Assembly (NCBI GenBank): GCA_024704765.1 | Contig: JAKMXF010000346.1 | Location: 68,015-132,014, forward strand | DNA: 64,000 bases | Direction: 5' to 3' | From: Oopsacas minuta | Taxonomy: Eukaryota; Porifera; Hexactinellida; Lyssacinosida; Leucopsacidae | Shown: positions 9,504 to 19,939 of the stretch, in pieces | Position numbering within the stretch: the stretch's first letter is position 1 | How the letters are laid out: the number at the start of each line of letters is the position of its first letter | The notes under the pieces: generated by a model | Databases searched by the model: none | The model's input: only the letters and a program-made list of their open reading frames with translations | Told to the model about the DNA's origin: nothing | Program-made: the position numbers and the translations under genes

Positions 9504-10838
9504 CAGGGGAATTCAATAAGTACTAATCACACAAAAGTGTATGGTATACAGACAATTATATGCCTCACTATTACTATATTATAGTGACCCACATTTCTAC
9601 TCTTGATCAAAACAATATTATTTTGTTTAGCTTTATCTTTGTGTTAGTTACATCTATTTCCCATTGCCCATTCTTACCCTTGAGTTTTTCATAGTTTCTT
9701 GTTTAAACCTTTCTGAAATTGAAAAACGAACCTATATGAAATTTCGCACGCTACTTGAAATTCCATCAAAGGCTATCCATGAAGACCTAGTTGCTGTTTG
9801 TGGAGATGAAGCACTTTACTATTCTACGGTTAGGAGATGGGTTAACCTCTTCAGGGATCGAAGGTCTTCTGTCGAAGATGCCCCTCGTTCTGGAGGCCCC
9901 AAATTGTCGACGAATGAAGATAAAACGTCAGAGGTGGTAAGATTGATTGAGTACTACCCTAGTTCTTCTGTTGAAGACATTGCTAGCTATGCGAACATCT
10001 CAACGGGAAATGCTCATACAAATCTTACGGCAGAATTAGAGTCGAGGAAGGTTCAAGTATGATGGTACCACATTCCTTAACATTTAAATAGAACGAGAAT
10101 AGAGTCAAAATGTGGGAAAGAAACCTAGACATTTACGAACGAGCCGATCCCAGGAGACTATTTGAAATTGCGACAAGAGATGAAATATAGATACCACTCA
10201 GTCCACCAATTTGAAAGCAGGAAGGAAGGAAGGTTTGGCTCAAGAAAGGAGAGGTACCTCCAGCCGTTTGTGTGTCAGACTTTCGTGCAGAGAAGGTTCT
10301 CTATTACATATTTTTCAATACCTTAGGTCCAGTAGCTCACATGCCTGTGCCAAAAGGCCAGACGCTTGGTGGAACATTTTACACCGAAGTAGTATAACCA
10401 GAACTTGAAAAGTATTATGCCAAACGTCATCCGAAAACAAGTACTCGTGGGTTGATGATTCTCCACGCTAATGCCAGGCCGCATAAAACTTTGGCTGTAA
10501 AACAAAAAATTTAGGATATGGGGATGGAAGAGGTCCAACACTCTCCTTACTCACCAAATATAGCGCCATGTGATCTCTACCTGTTTCGCAAGTTGAAAGA
10601 CCACATTTCTGGACATGATATTGAGTATAGAGTCAGCCTCCGACGAGCTATTTATCATTATCTCACTGACATACCCAAAGAAGAGTACAAAATGACATTT
10701 GAAAATTGGATCAAGAGGTTGAATTCAGTTGGTGAGTGTGGAAGAGACTATTTCGAACATTCTTAATAAAAACTCGGAATTTTTAAGCAGTACGAGTGTT
10801 TCTTATGGATAGTGATTAGTATCTATTGACTGCTCCTG
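9504..10838 (+). mobile_element. Mariner (DD34D) element, defective
   Basis: The 1335-bp element has inverted ends starting CAGGGGAATTCAATAAG on the left and CAGGAGCAGTCAATAGA on the right; about 21 of the first 27 bases agree, ending in TACTAATCAC. TA flanks both sides (9502-9503 and 10839-10840). Size and ends fit mariner. Confidence 0.85.
9664..10766 (+). pseudogene. Mariner transposase pseudogene
   Basis: The N-terminal 120 codons are readable, with a helix-turn-helix (YYSTVRRWVNLFRDRRSSVE) and the DAPRSGGPK linker typical of mariner. The middle is broken by stops and frameshifts. The C-terminal part resumes at about 10518 with VQHSPYSPNIAPCDLYLF and ends FENWIKRLN...GRDYFEHS. The second catalytic Asp, expected in LHDNARPH, is replaced by Ala (LHANARPH), and a stop lies shortly after it. 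The spacing to the third Asp (NIAPCD) is 34 residues, so the original type was DD34D. It cannot be active. Confidence 0.85.
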
Positions 10839-10840
10839 TA

Positions 10841-12423
10841 ATACACAAAGAATGGGGCTGTCAGACTAAGCATGCCACCCCCCTTGTAGCGTTAGGTAAC
10901 GTTTGAACTGCCCCATGTACTGTATAAATATATATTTCCAGGAGCCATAGTATATATTTGCCAGAGAATTATTGTAAAAATTGAAATGAAAGTATTTGAA
11001 ATACAAGAAGTGATTAAGAGAAACTGATTATACTTTGGGGTTCAAGATAGTCGATATCCCCTGGAGTAATATACAGTTTATACAAGATATTTCTGACACA
11101 TTCTATGTGCGAAAATATGTTGTATACAGCCAATTGTTTATAATATCTTGTTTCGAATGTACGTTGTTATACAAATTTGCTTTGACAAGGAATTCTCAGT
11201 CTCGATGGTATTATTTGGTCCAGTATTATCGATATGCAATACAGACGATCAATTTTTGGCCTAATTTGATCTCACATAGCTTTTGTTTAGTTGTAATCCT
11301 TACTTTCATGTTTAAATTTAAGAACTTTCGTCATGACTGATGTACAATGGGCTCAATTTCCTTTCACCATGATACCATGGATTTTTATTGATGACTCTAT
11401 TAATTTATTGAAGTCTTTAGCTCAGTCAGTGTAAGTCACATACTATACATGTATTAACAACACATATAAACATTGTATCAAAACATAAATACGGATTTAT
11501 GATTGTAAATATTTGATTGCGTAATGGGCCATTTTTGACTATTTTGTCAATAATTTTAGACTGTTTTTTATCCTTGTTTTGCAAAGTATCAGTCTGCTTT
11601 TTTTGTACAGAATTATAGTGATATTTAACTGCCTTTGAAAAATTTGAATTATTGATGGAATTTCGACACATCCCTTCATTGCTATGCAAATAGTTTCGAA
11701 CAGGTTCCACTCATATCTGAAAAATGTGCTGCTAATACATTCTAGAGCGTAATTTCCCAGTTGCTTTGCCATCTCAATACTATACTATACTCCTCCATTA
11801 TGAAATCCATGCTATCCAGCGTTATTATGGAAATTGATCCAGTTATGAGTCACTAATGACGAAAGTCCCCCACATAAATACATTTGTCAAAACATACCTT
11901 CCATTTAGACACAAAATGTATTGAAGAGTTCCAAGTAAACAGAATTAATGCCAGATCATATTAGGGCTATAAATTTTTACCTTAATTTTAGAGTGTGACG
12001 TCCTGTTGAAAAGACATTTGTCAGTCGATATGTGCAAAACTAGATCCGTCTATGATTGCGGCTTGTACAAGGTAGCACTCGTTCTGAATAGTACAGATGG
12101 TGAGAATGGTAAATGGCCACATTCCTTAGACATTTCTGCGTTGCATTGGAGAATATTTTTCGAAGGGAAATTCAACCCTGAGTACCATCGATCTGTATAC
12201 AACTGTGCAAGTTGAACCTTAAAATTTCAAAATTTGTCATAAAGTGACATATTATAGTGGTCAACACCAGTGTCAGATGTCATTTTGACGAAGGTACCAC
12301 TTCTTAAATCCATTCGAAAAATTAATCTAGTTTTATCGCAAGTTACATGCTTTTTAGAAAATCGTTCAATTCGACTCTTTTACTCATTTCGCCTTGACTA
12401 TTAACTTTTCTTTCATTTTGTAG
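10841..12423. other. Intergenic or intronic stretch upstream of the NDPK exon
   Basis: Short frames only. If the NDPK exon belongs to a functional gene, at least the end of this stretch is intron. I searched by eye for the conserved upstream NDPK exons and did not find them. Confidence 0.4.
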
Positions 12424-12615
12424 CTTGAATCTAAACCTGGAACAATCCGTGGTGACTATTGTATTGACATTGGACGTAACATTTGTCATGGAAGTGATTC
12501 AGTGGAAAGCGCAGAAAAGGAAATTGCCTTGTGGTTCAAACCTGATGAACTTGTGAACTGGGAGGCTTCTAATCACTGTCACATATATGAACCTAAACCT
12601 AAACCTAAACAATAG
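12424..12615 (+). CDS. Nucleoside diphosphate kinase, terminal exon
   Basis: The 64-codon exon begins after a pyrimidine-rich acceptor (tttctttcattttgtag) and reads [19 protein letters not shown], then [16 protein letters not shown] with the active-site His, then [12 protein letters not shown]. This is the C-terminal third of NDPK (NM23/awd), which transfers the terminal phosphate between nucleoside triphosphates in the cytosol. The splice position just before SKPGT matches, as I recall, the intron position in animal NME genes. The usual C-terminus is ...YE. Here it is extended by PKPKPKQ, encoded by three cctaaa repeats. Upstream exons are not visible in the window; they may lie to the left of it behind a transposon-filled intron. 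A decayed fragment is possible, but the frame is clean. Confidence 0.82.
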   Translation, partial: LESKPGTIRGDYCIDIGRNICHGSDSVESAEKEIALWFKPDELVNWEASNHCHIYEPKPKPKQ

Positions 12616-12804
12616 ACCTATATATCTTATAGATATATTTGTATTGTATTGTCTTTCTGGATCTAGTCTATCCATGAGTACCGTAGGGGAGAATTCTTTG
12701 ATTGACCAATATTTTGTTCAGATTTCGCCAACAACCTAGTCATTGTTGTTTTGTAGCTAATTTTTATTGTTATTCTAATAATACTTACTAATGCACTTCT
12801 AGAA

Positions 12805-15498
12805 CAGGGGCGTAGACACGAGTTAATAAGTGGGGGGGCTTAAAGTTGTGTGGGGCACAAAGCTCGCCTAAAGATTGTCTTAATTATCTCCATATCTAAG
12901 TTTCTATCTCTAGCATGTCTCTATTATCTTGGCTAACAAGTACAAAAGAAACAGTTGGTAACGTAGGCGAAACATTACCCACGAGTGGCAGTGAGCACGA
13001 GGATGAACTGCCTACCGACTTGAATCACACTGAGAAACCTGTACAGTCATCCAGCCAACTTATGGAAACAGAGCTGGCCTGCTTGGTTCCAGAGAGTCCC
13101 TACCAACCATTCCTGTTATTTCCTCAGCGTTCATTTGGCAACCAACAGCGAGCATTCTGTTTATCTTGGTACAGCAAATATCCATGGCTACATTACCAAG
13201 AAGTATGTGACAGCGTCCTTTGCTTCTACTGTTTGGTGGCTTATAAGCGTGGGCTAGGTTCTATTGCTAGCAACAAGTCATCGGATGATAAATTCACAAA
13301 GATTGGCTTTTCAAACTGGAAGAAGGCACTTACAAAGTTTGATAAACATCAGAATTCACTCTCTCATCGTGATGCTATAGACCAGGTTATGTGTAGAAAT
13401 AAGGATGTTGGTGAAATTTTGAGGAAAGGGTATGCAGAAGAAAAAGCTGAAAACAGAAGGATGCTACAAATAATTATCACTAGTATACGCTATCTTGGCA
13501 GACAAGGTCTTGCTTTGTGTGGACATTATAAAACTGGAGATGACATTGTTGAGAGAGGTGAGACGGATTCAAACTTTATACAGCTCCTCAAGACACGTGC
13601 TGAAGATAATCCAGGCCTCTTCAACTGGATGAAAAAATCTCAATCCAAATTCACTAGCCCAGACATACAGAATGAGATTCTCAGTATCATGGCATTGATG
13701 ATTCTGAGGAAGATTGCAAGTGAACTGTCAGGAAAGATTTATACAATCATGGTAGATGAAACTACCGATCTGTCTAACACAGAACAGATGGTCTTGTGCC
13801 TACGGTATGTAGATGATGATCTGGAAGTGCATGAAGAGGTGATAGGGCTACACAGCTTAGAGTCCACTTCTGCAGACATGATAGTCTCAACAATTCAGGA
13901 TATACTGCTGCGCTTAAATATAAGAATTGATCACTGCCGTGGCCAATGCTACGATGGGGCCTACAATATGTCAGGAGTAAGGTCAGGTGTCGCAACGCAA
14001 CTTATTCGTCTGGAATCCCGTGCATTATATACCCACTGTTATGGGCACGCACTAAATCTAGCAACTCAGGACGCACTGAAGGGTGTGAAAATTATGAAAG
14101 ATGCCCTGGATACGGTGTTTGAAATCACCAAGCTTATAAAGAAATCACCTAAACGCGATATTATCTTCCAAAGGTTTAAAGATGATGTCACCATTGCTTC
14201 TCCAGGACTTCGTGTTCTGTGCCCAACACGCTGGACTGTCAGGGCTGAAGCACTAGCATCAATAGCTGAGAATTATCATGCACTGCAGTTAACATGGGAT
14301 GTTGCAAAGGACGCCACGAGAGACACAGAAATGAGAGCACGGATAGGAGGAGTTGCCGCTCAAATGGAGAAGTTTGACTTTTTTTATGGGATTTCACTTG
14401 GTAGAAAGCTTCTCAACATAGTAGACAACCTATCTCGCTCTATGCAAGCAAAAAATATTTCAGCATGTGATGGACAAAGACTTGTTGATATGACGCATAA
14501 AACACTCCAGTCTATGAGAACTGATGAGTGTTTTGGATTATTCTGGGGGTACCTTGAATGCAGAAGATCCTCAGTTGATGTGTCATCACCCACGCTTCCA
14601 CGACGTAAAAAGGTTCCACGACGTTTTGAAAAAGGGGATTGTGCTCCAGAATATCCAACAACGGTGCAAGATAACTATCGAAGGATCTACCTTGAGGCAA
14701 TTGAACTCATAGTGACGACCATCACAAACAGATTTCAGCAAAAGGGATTCAAAATGATGCAGAAATTGGAGACAGTTCTAACTTCCGTCCAACAACCCCA
14801 GCTATCCGAAGGAATAAAAGATGTTGTTGAATTTTATTGTCCTGACTTTAACCATCCAGACTGTCTCCTTACACAATTGAACATCCTTCATACCAGTACT
14901 GATAACCCAATGACTGATTTAGAGTCCATAGTTACACACCTTAAATCTTTAGGAATAGCAGAGAGGGTATTCTTTTCTGAAGTGATAAAGGCAGTCAAGA
15001 TCATTCTTGTAATGCCAGCAACTAACGCTGTAAGCGAGAGAAGTTTCAGTGCACTCCGCAGGCTGAAGACGTGGCTACGTACTACTACAACGCAATCAAG
15101 GCTGAACTGGTGTATGCTGCTACATGTTCACAAGGAGAAGACAGATGCCTTACAAATGATAAGCATGGGTAATGAATTCATATCACGTAATGATAGTCGA
15201 GTGCAACTATTTGGTAAATTCTAGTTCACTAAAGTATTTTGTGTAGAAGTATATCTGGTAATATCTTAGTAATTATCTAATATGAGTTAACGAATCCTTA
15301 GATTTGAGGTGGGAGGGTTGGCATTACACAGGCATATGTGAAAACAAAATAATGTTCATTAGGTAGGCCTGCGGCATTTTCAAGAGGGGGGAGGGCAAAT
15401 AGTCCCCCATAGGGGGTGGATAGATAAAATCTTATGTATGAGCTACAAAAACTGGGGGGGCTAAAGCCCCCCCAGCCCCCCCGGTGTCTACGCCCTTG
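12805..15498 (+). mobile_element. hAT element, apparently intact (hAT-1)
   Basis: The 2694-bp element starts CAGGGGCGTAGACAC and its inverted right end starts CAAGGGCGTAGACAC. Both ends continue into runs of G (tgggggggct on the left, ccccccagccccccc on the right). TAGAA abuts both ends, part of a probable 8-bp duplication with the hAT-type TAGA core; a full 8-bp match is not clean. Confidence 0.85.
12915..15224 (+). CDS. hAT transposase, 769 aa, full length
   Basis: Domains in order: a low-complexity leader (1-60); a TTF/BED-like zinc-binding region with WYSKYPWLHY and VLCFYC (about 75-150); the DUF4371-type hAT core; and the C-terminal dimerisation domain. Catalytic residues are visible: D281 in IMVDETTDLS, D347 in CYDGAYNMSG and E708 in SERSFSALRR. 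The C-terminal motif continues LKTWLRTTTTQSRLN, as in ZMYM/p52rIPK-type hAT proteins. There is no stop or frameshift and the ORF lies between well-matched terminal repeats, so this copy may still encode an active enzyme. The start is the first ATG after the left end, 110 bp inside. hAT-2 at 17-22 kb is a relative in the opposite orientation. Confidence 0.93.
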   Translation: MSLLSWLTSTKETVGNVGETLPTSGSEHEDELPTDLNHTEKPVQSSSQLMETELACLVPESPYQPFLLFPQRSFGNQQRAFCLSWYSKYPWLHYQEVCDSVLCFYCLVAYKRGLGSIASNKSSDDKFTKIGFSNWKKALTKFDKHQNSLSHRDAIDQVMCRNKDVGEILRKGYAEEKAENRRMLQIIITSIRYLGRQGLALCGHYKTGDDIVERGETDSNFIQLLKTRAEDNPGLFNWMKKSQSKFTSPDIQNEILSIMALMILRKIASELSGKIYTIMVDETTDLSNTEQMVLCLRYVDDDLEVHEEVIGLHSLESTSADMIVSTIQDILLRLNIRIDHCRGQCYDGAYNMSGVRSGVATQLIRLESRALYTHCYGHALNLATQDALKGVKIMKDALDTVFEITKLIKKSPKRDIIFQRFKDDVTIASPGLRVLCPTRWTVRAEALASIAENYHALQLTWDVAKDATRDTEMRARIGGVAAQMEKFDFFYGISLGRKLLNIVDNLSRSMQAKNISACDGQRLVDMTHKTLQSMRTDECFGLFWGYLECRRSSVDVSSPTLPRRKKVPRRFEKGDCAPEYPTTVQDNYRRIYLEAIELIVTTITNRFQQKGFKMMQKLETVLTSVQQPQLSEGIKDVVEFYCPDFNHPDCLLTQLNILHTSTDNPMTDLESIVTHLKSLGIAERVFFSEVIKAVKIILVMPATNAVSERSFSALRRLKTWLRTTTTQSRLNWCMLLHVHKEKTDALQMISMGNEFISRNDSRVQLFGKF

Positions 15499-15631
15499 TA
15501 GAATCCTTAACTTAGTTACTCAAAATGGATATTTCAAAGTCAAATTTATATTCTTCTTTTATTCGTATCAAAGTACATTCTAATTCAAGGTTTATGTCAA
15601 CAGATGTTTGCTACGATGCTATAGCAACATA

Positions 15632-16930
15632 CAGGGTGTTCAATAAGTTCGTGGAAATTAGTATATAGACGTTTTGTATAGCAATGGCTAGAGTTTAATT
15701 TTCAACACAATCCCCTTGTAATAGAATACATTTAAGTCACTTATCTTTCAGCTTTTCTATAACATGATGAAAAAACATTTTGTCTTTGGTGTCTAACCAG
15801 TCTTCAAAACCCGATTCTAATGCATCGTCATCGTCAAAAATCTTTCCGCGGAGTGCTTGCTTGGCAATTGGAAATAGATAATAATCGCTGAGAACTAAAT
15901 CAGGACTGTATGGTGGGTGTTGAACCTGTTTAAAGACACAATCTTTTATTGCCTCCTGTGCAATATTACTTTTATGGGATGGGGCATTATCATGTAAAAC
16001 GAATGGGATTCTTTTTAGCATCCCTCGCCTATGTCTCTAAAGATTCGCGTAACCTCGTCATTAGATTGACATATTATGCTCCAGTTACTATCGTATTTTT
16101 GGGAAGATAAACTAATAGTAATGGTCCCTTAGAATCTCAGAATATTGATACCATCAGCTTTGACTTAGACTTTGGACAGTGACCAAGTCGGAGGTACTTT
16201 GGGCTTTGGAGAATCTTCGTGCCTCCATTCCGTAGCCCCGCTAACAGTGCAAGGGTCATGGTAGTATATCCAGGTTTCATCTTCTGTAATCAGTCTCGCA
16301 TGAAATCGTCTGGGTCAGACATATACAAATCAACCATGCTTTTGCTAGTTTCCAGTCTAGCCATCAGTGGTTTGATCTTCAGATAAGGCTTTTGGTATTC
16401 ACTTTGCTTTGTATTTCTTGAGCCCAAGATGGTCATGAATGATCGAATGAGTAGTTCCAATTGATAAATCTACCCTATTAGCTATATTTCTGATCGATAT
16501 ACAGTGATCGTTCTCTATCATACCACCAATAGATTGGATTGTTTCTGGATGGAGAGAAAATGTGCGTCTTCCTGAGCGAGGGTCATCTGTAATGCTTTCT
16601 CTTCCACGTTTGAATTCTGCATGCCATTTTGCAACCATAGATTGACAAGGGGCATTGTCTTTGAGGATATCTTTCATCTCTTTGAACGTTTCAGTAGCGC
16701 TTAGTCCTTTTATACAGAGAAATTTAATGACTGCTCGATGCTCTAAGTTCTCAAAATTCATTATTTTTCAAACAACTGGCGAAGAGATCTGATTATTGCT
16801 CTGAATATAGCTGCTTGTATCACAAAGTTTAAGTAAATCAATAAAAATATGATTGATAAATGGAGCTAAATCTGACATTTAGTACTCCTTACTCTAAATA
16901 TAATTTTCCACGAACTTATTGAACACCTCG
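15632..16930 (-). mobile_element. Mariner (DD34D) element, defective
   Basis: The 1299-bp element has inverted ends sharing GGTGTTCAATAAGTTCGTGG (CAGGGTG... on the left, CGAGGTG... on the right). TA flanks both (15630-15631, 16931-16932). Confidence 0.88.
15737..16761 (-). pseudogene. Mariner transposase pseudogene
   Basis: The N-terminal part (16761-16399) has the mariner helix-turn-helix pair, with AVIKFLCIKGLSATETFKEM, the DDPRSGRR linker and a second HTH SIRNIANRVDLSIGTTHSII. The middle is broken. The C-terminal part (16021-15737) keeps LHDNAPSHKS and QHPPYSPDLVLSDYYLFP, so the second and third Asp (DD34D) are present. Stops in the central region prevent a full protein. It is related in style to, but distinct from, the mariners at 9.5 and 51.1 kb. 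Confidence 0.85.
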
Positions 16931-17693
16931 TATATTGCACAAAATGCATCAATATATGTATCAAATCATATTGGAATAAATGTTATTGAATATATTTTAA
17001 GGATGGAATATTGGCACATTCCTGGTACCTTCCAGCGTTACGATGGAAATTATCTCCGAATATTGTCATGTGACTACTTACATGACTCGGAAAGTTACAC
17101 TGGTTACCAAGGGCGTAAATCCATGTTACAAAGTGGGGGGGACATTTTCACAAAGAATTTTACAAACTCCGAGCGTAGTGAGCAACGGTAATAGGTCTTG
17201 GAGAGCACGCACATTCTTTCATTTTTTAATTCTTAAACGGACTAATATTGATCAACGGATATTCTTAGCACCCAATGGGGTCCGAATTTTTATTTGGTTT
17301 ATACTAACAATACTTTCATAAATGAGAATAAAACTACATATATACTATAATAATATTACCATATTTAGTGAAAAGTTCCAAAAATCTTCCTACGATTATC
17401 TGATTGCTCGATAAATATTCTTGCCAGTTGACGCACATCAACTTTATCAAGTTTTTCACGGTGTACGTGGCAAACTGAAACACAATTCAATCTAGGCTGG
17501 GTCATTGTAGCTCTGAGCCAAATTTTTAGACGTCTTAAAGCGGAAAAACTGCGCTCGCACTCGCACGAAGAAACAGGACACACAAGTAACAACTTCAGTA
17601 GAACAACTACCTGTGGAAACAAGGAGCGTACTTCAGGTGTCATACTCCGATAAGACAGTTTTGCATCATTTAACGTATCTGGCTTGTAGTTAT

Positions 17694-19601
17694 GCCTCTT
17701 TTCATAAATATTCGGACCTTGATACTTGGAATTCCATGTGCTTCTGTCCTCTGCCAAAGAAGCCTAGGTTAAGTGCCTCTTCTTCATTAACCATTAACTT
17801 TGAAGAAGACTTTAATCTTTCAAAAAAGAAATCGCTCGCTGACTTAACGACCAAAGGTTTGAGAAATCGGCTCTCTTCTCTTAAGTCTCACCTCGAATCA
17901 GTCGCTGAAAACGAGCATGTATCTCCAAAGACTCTTGCAACTTATCTCTTACTACTTTGTTGCAATGAAGAGCAGGACATGAATAGTGCCAATGTTTGTA
18001 AAGAGATACTCGAGAAGGGAAACTCATCTCCTATCTATCCACAATTATCACTTGATAAATTTGTCTTTCTTTTAGATTCGCTTGAGGTCGGTAAAACAAA
18101 GTATTTAGAACTTCGGCGTACGTTACTATCTGAAGATCTCAAGTTACCAGGCTACAATAGTGTAGCTAAACATCGGGCTCAAATTAATTTGCTGGATGAG
18201 GTGCGTATAATTCATAGAGAATTTCCATGTGGAGTAGGTATTTCTTACACCAGACTACTCACCCATACAGTTGAACGAATTGTATCTAACTTAAGTCCTG
18301 ATACCCTTGTCTATTCGCTGAAAGTTCGAGTATCCGATGGCTTAGATGGATCTAGGTGTCATCGAGTTTACCAGCAAGCTATATCTAACCCTGACCTCTC
18401 GACTAAAACCTTCATTTTATTTGGTTTCAAGGTTAACTCAATCATAAATGCAAATGATCATATCCTATGGAAACCTCATCATCCGAATTCGCCATTTTGC
18501 ACTCGACCAGTTGCCCTCTTAGCCCTTCCAGAAAATGAAGAGAGTGTCAAGTTTTTGATGGACTCATTAATAAATAACGAAACTTCAACTATCGAAGAGA
18601 GTGGTTTGTGTTTACACAACGGAAATGCAGAGGTCAAGATCATTAGATCTCATTTCGATACAAAGATGGCAAAAATGTTAAGCGGTGCTGGTGCTGCTAA
18701 TTGTCAAATGTGTACTGCTACGTTCCAACAGATACATGATATTAGCATAGTTCAAAATGGCTTTCCCATAAATAGAATTATCCGTGATGCACGTGATGTA
18801 TTTGATGTAGTTGATGAGGAAGAATTTTTATCTTTGCCAACAAATCAAAGATTCAATTTAACACACAAACCGATCTCAGAAAAAGACATCATATCAGCTT
18901 CTCCTCTACATGCATATTTGAGAACATTTAGTTGGTTCCTATTATTGATTTGCCATTTACAGTGTGGTGCTATTCAAAAATGGTCACCAACTTCGCCAAT
19001 AATTCTTGGGGCCAAGAAATTTATTACTAGCCTTATTGAAGAGAAACTTAGTATATCCATTGACACACCATCAGTCCAAGGAGGAACCACCACAATCGGA
19101 AATGTTGTTCGGAGATGCTTCACACGTAGCGATGATACTGTGCAAGATTTTCTCTATTGGATATTGACGGTTGTTCCTCAAGAGACACATCAGGTTGTCA
19201 CTACAATCTTTAATAATTTGAGTGCTATCCTGAGATTGTATGATAGCAACAGGAAAGTGGATGCTGAAGGCCTTGATAATGTATGCCGAGAGACTTACGA
19301 ATCCATTTTAACCAATTTTTCATGGGCACATGTAACCCCTACTTTACATAAACTTCTAGCCCATGCACCACAAATAATTGCAGATGATAACGATGGGTTT
19401 GGCTTAGAAGATTTGTCTGAGGAAGGCCTTGAATCTTGTAATAAATTGGTCAGGCGATACCGTGAGAGATTCTCAAGAAAATTTAGCTTTGAGGACAACG
19501 TTAAAGATGTGTTCATCAGGCTTATCTCTCAAAGTGATCCAATATTAGCATCATTTCGTAATATTACCGAAAACGATTCGAGCCAGATCTATCTGAGTTA
19601 A
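17694..19601 (+). pseudogene. RAG1-like transposase copy 2 (truncated, frameshifted end)
   Basis: It matches copy 1 from ASFHKYSDLDTW to near the C-terminus and keeps the equivalents of D265, D372, C387, C390, both His and E630. Apparent coding starts at 17613, but about 28 leading residues derive from hAT-2 antisense sequence, so that frame is a chance fusion. A one-base deletion near 19581 replaces the normal C-terminus with SQIYLS. Within the core, G-to-R follows the first catalytic Asp (DGLDGSR). Several further substitutions cluster after 19240. It probably cannot make an active protein. Confidence 0.9.
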
Positions 19602-19903
19602 AGAGCTGTCAAGATATTTTGGTGAATTCTCTAATTATAAATAGGTTATAGTTTGTAGTTCAATGTGCATTAAATAGTGTTAATAATATCAAAACACAAA
19701 ACATTCAATTTCTGAACCTATAGCTCACAAATTGGCTTAATTAAAATCGATAAAAAAGTCAAAATATTTTTGAATGTGACAATGACGTCATTACTTTCAC
19801 ACCCTAAAGACTTAGAAAAAATCTAGTTACGTCAATCGATTCCTTGGGTACGATTCCCCATATGTCAATAATATAGTTTCATACGTTATCTAGTACCCTA
19901 ATA

Positions 19904-19939
19904 CCTACTTCCAGGTTTTAGCCATTTCGTGCCACTGTG
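19904..19939 (-). repeat. Right end of RAG1-like copy 2: heptamer, 20-bp spacer, nonamer-like motif
   Basis: Identical to the right end of copy 1: CACAGTG, 20 bp, GGAAGTAGG, read inward on the minus strand. Confidence 0.78.

Larger units (their letters stand above)
17694..19939 (+). mobile_element. RAG1-like transposon copy 2, left-truncated, inside hAT-2
   Basis: Sequence from 17694 onward is nearly identical to copy 1 from about 5756, and it ends with the same CACTGTG (19933-19939). The left terminus, 5' non-coding region and first ~50 codons are absent. The left junction shares gcctc with the intact copy, suggesting a microhomology deletion. The five bases after the right end are GCAAC, the reverse complement of copy 1's duplication GTTGC; no left duplication survives. 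Confidence 0.92.

Noticed and set aside
12592-12610. Interstitial telomere sequence (cctaaa repeats)
   Set aside because: Only about three units, and they are in frame at the end of the NDPK coding exon. Local slippage is a simpler explanation.
17613-17693. N-terminal extension of RAG1-like copy 2
   Set aside because: These codons are antisense to the hAT-2 C-terminal domain, so the ORF start is an accident of the deletion junction.
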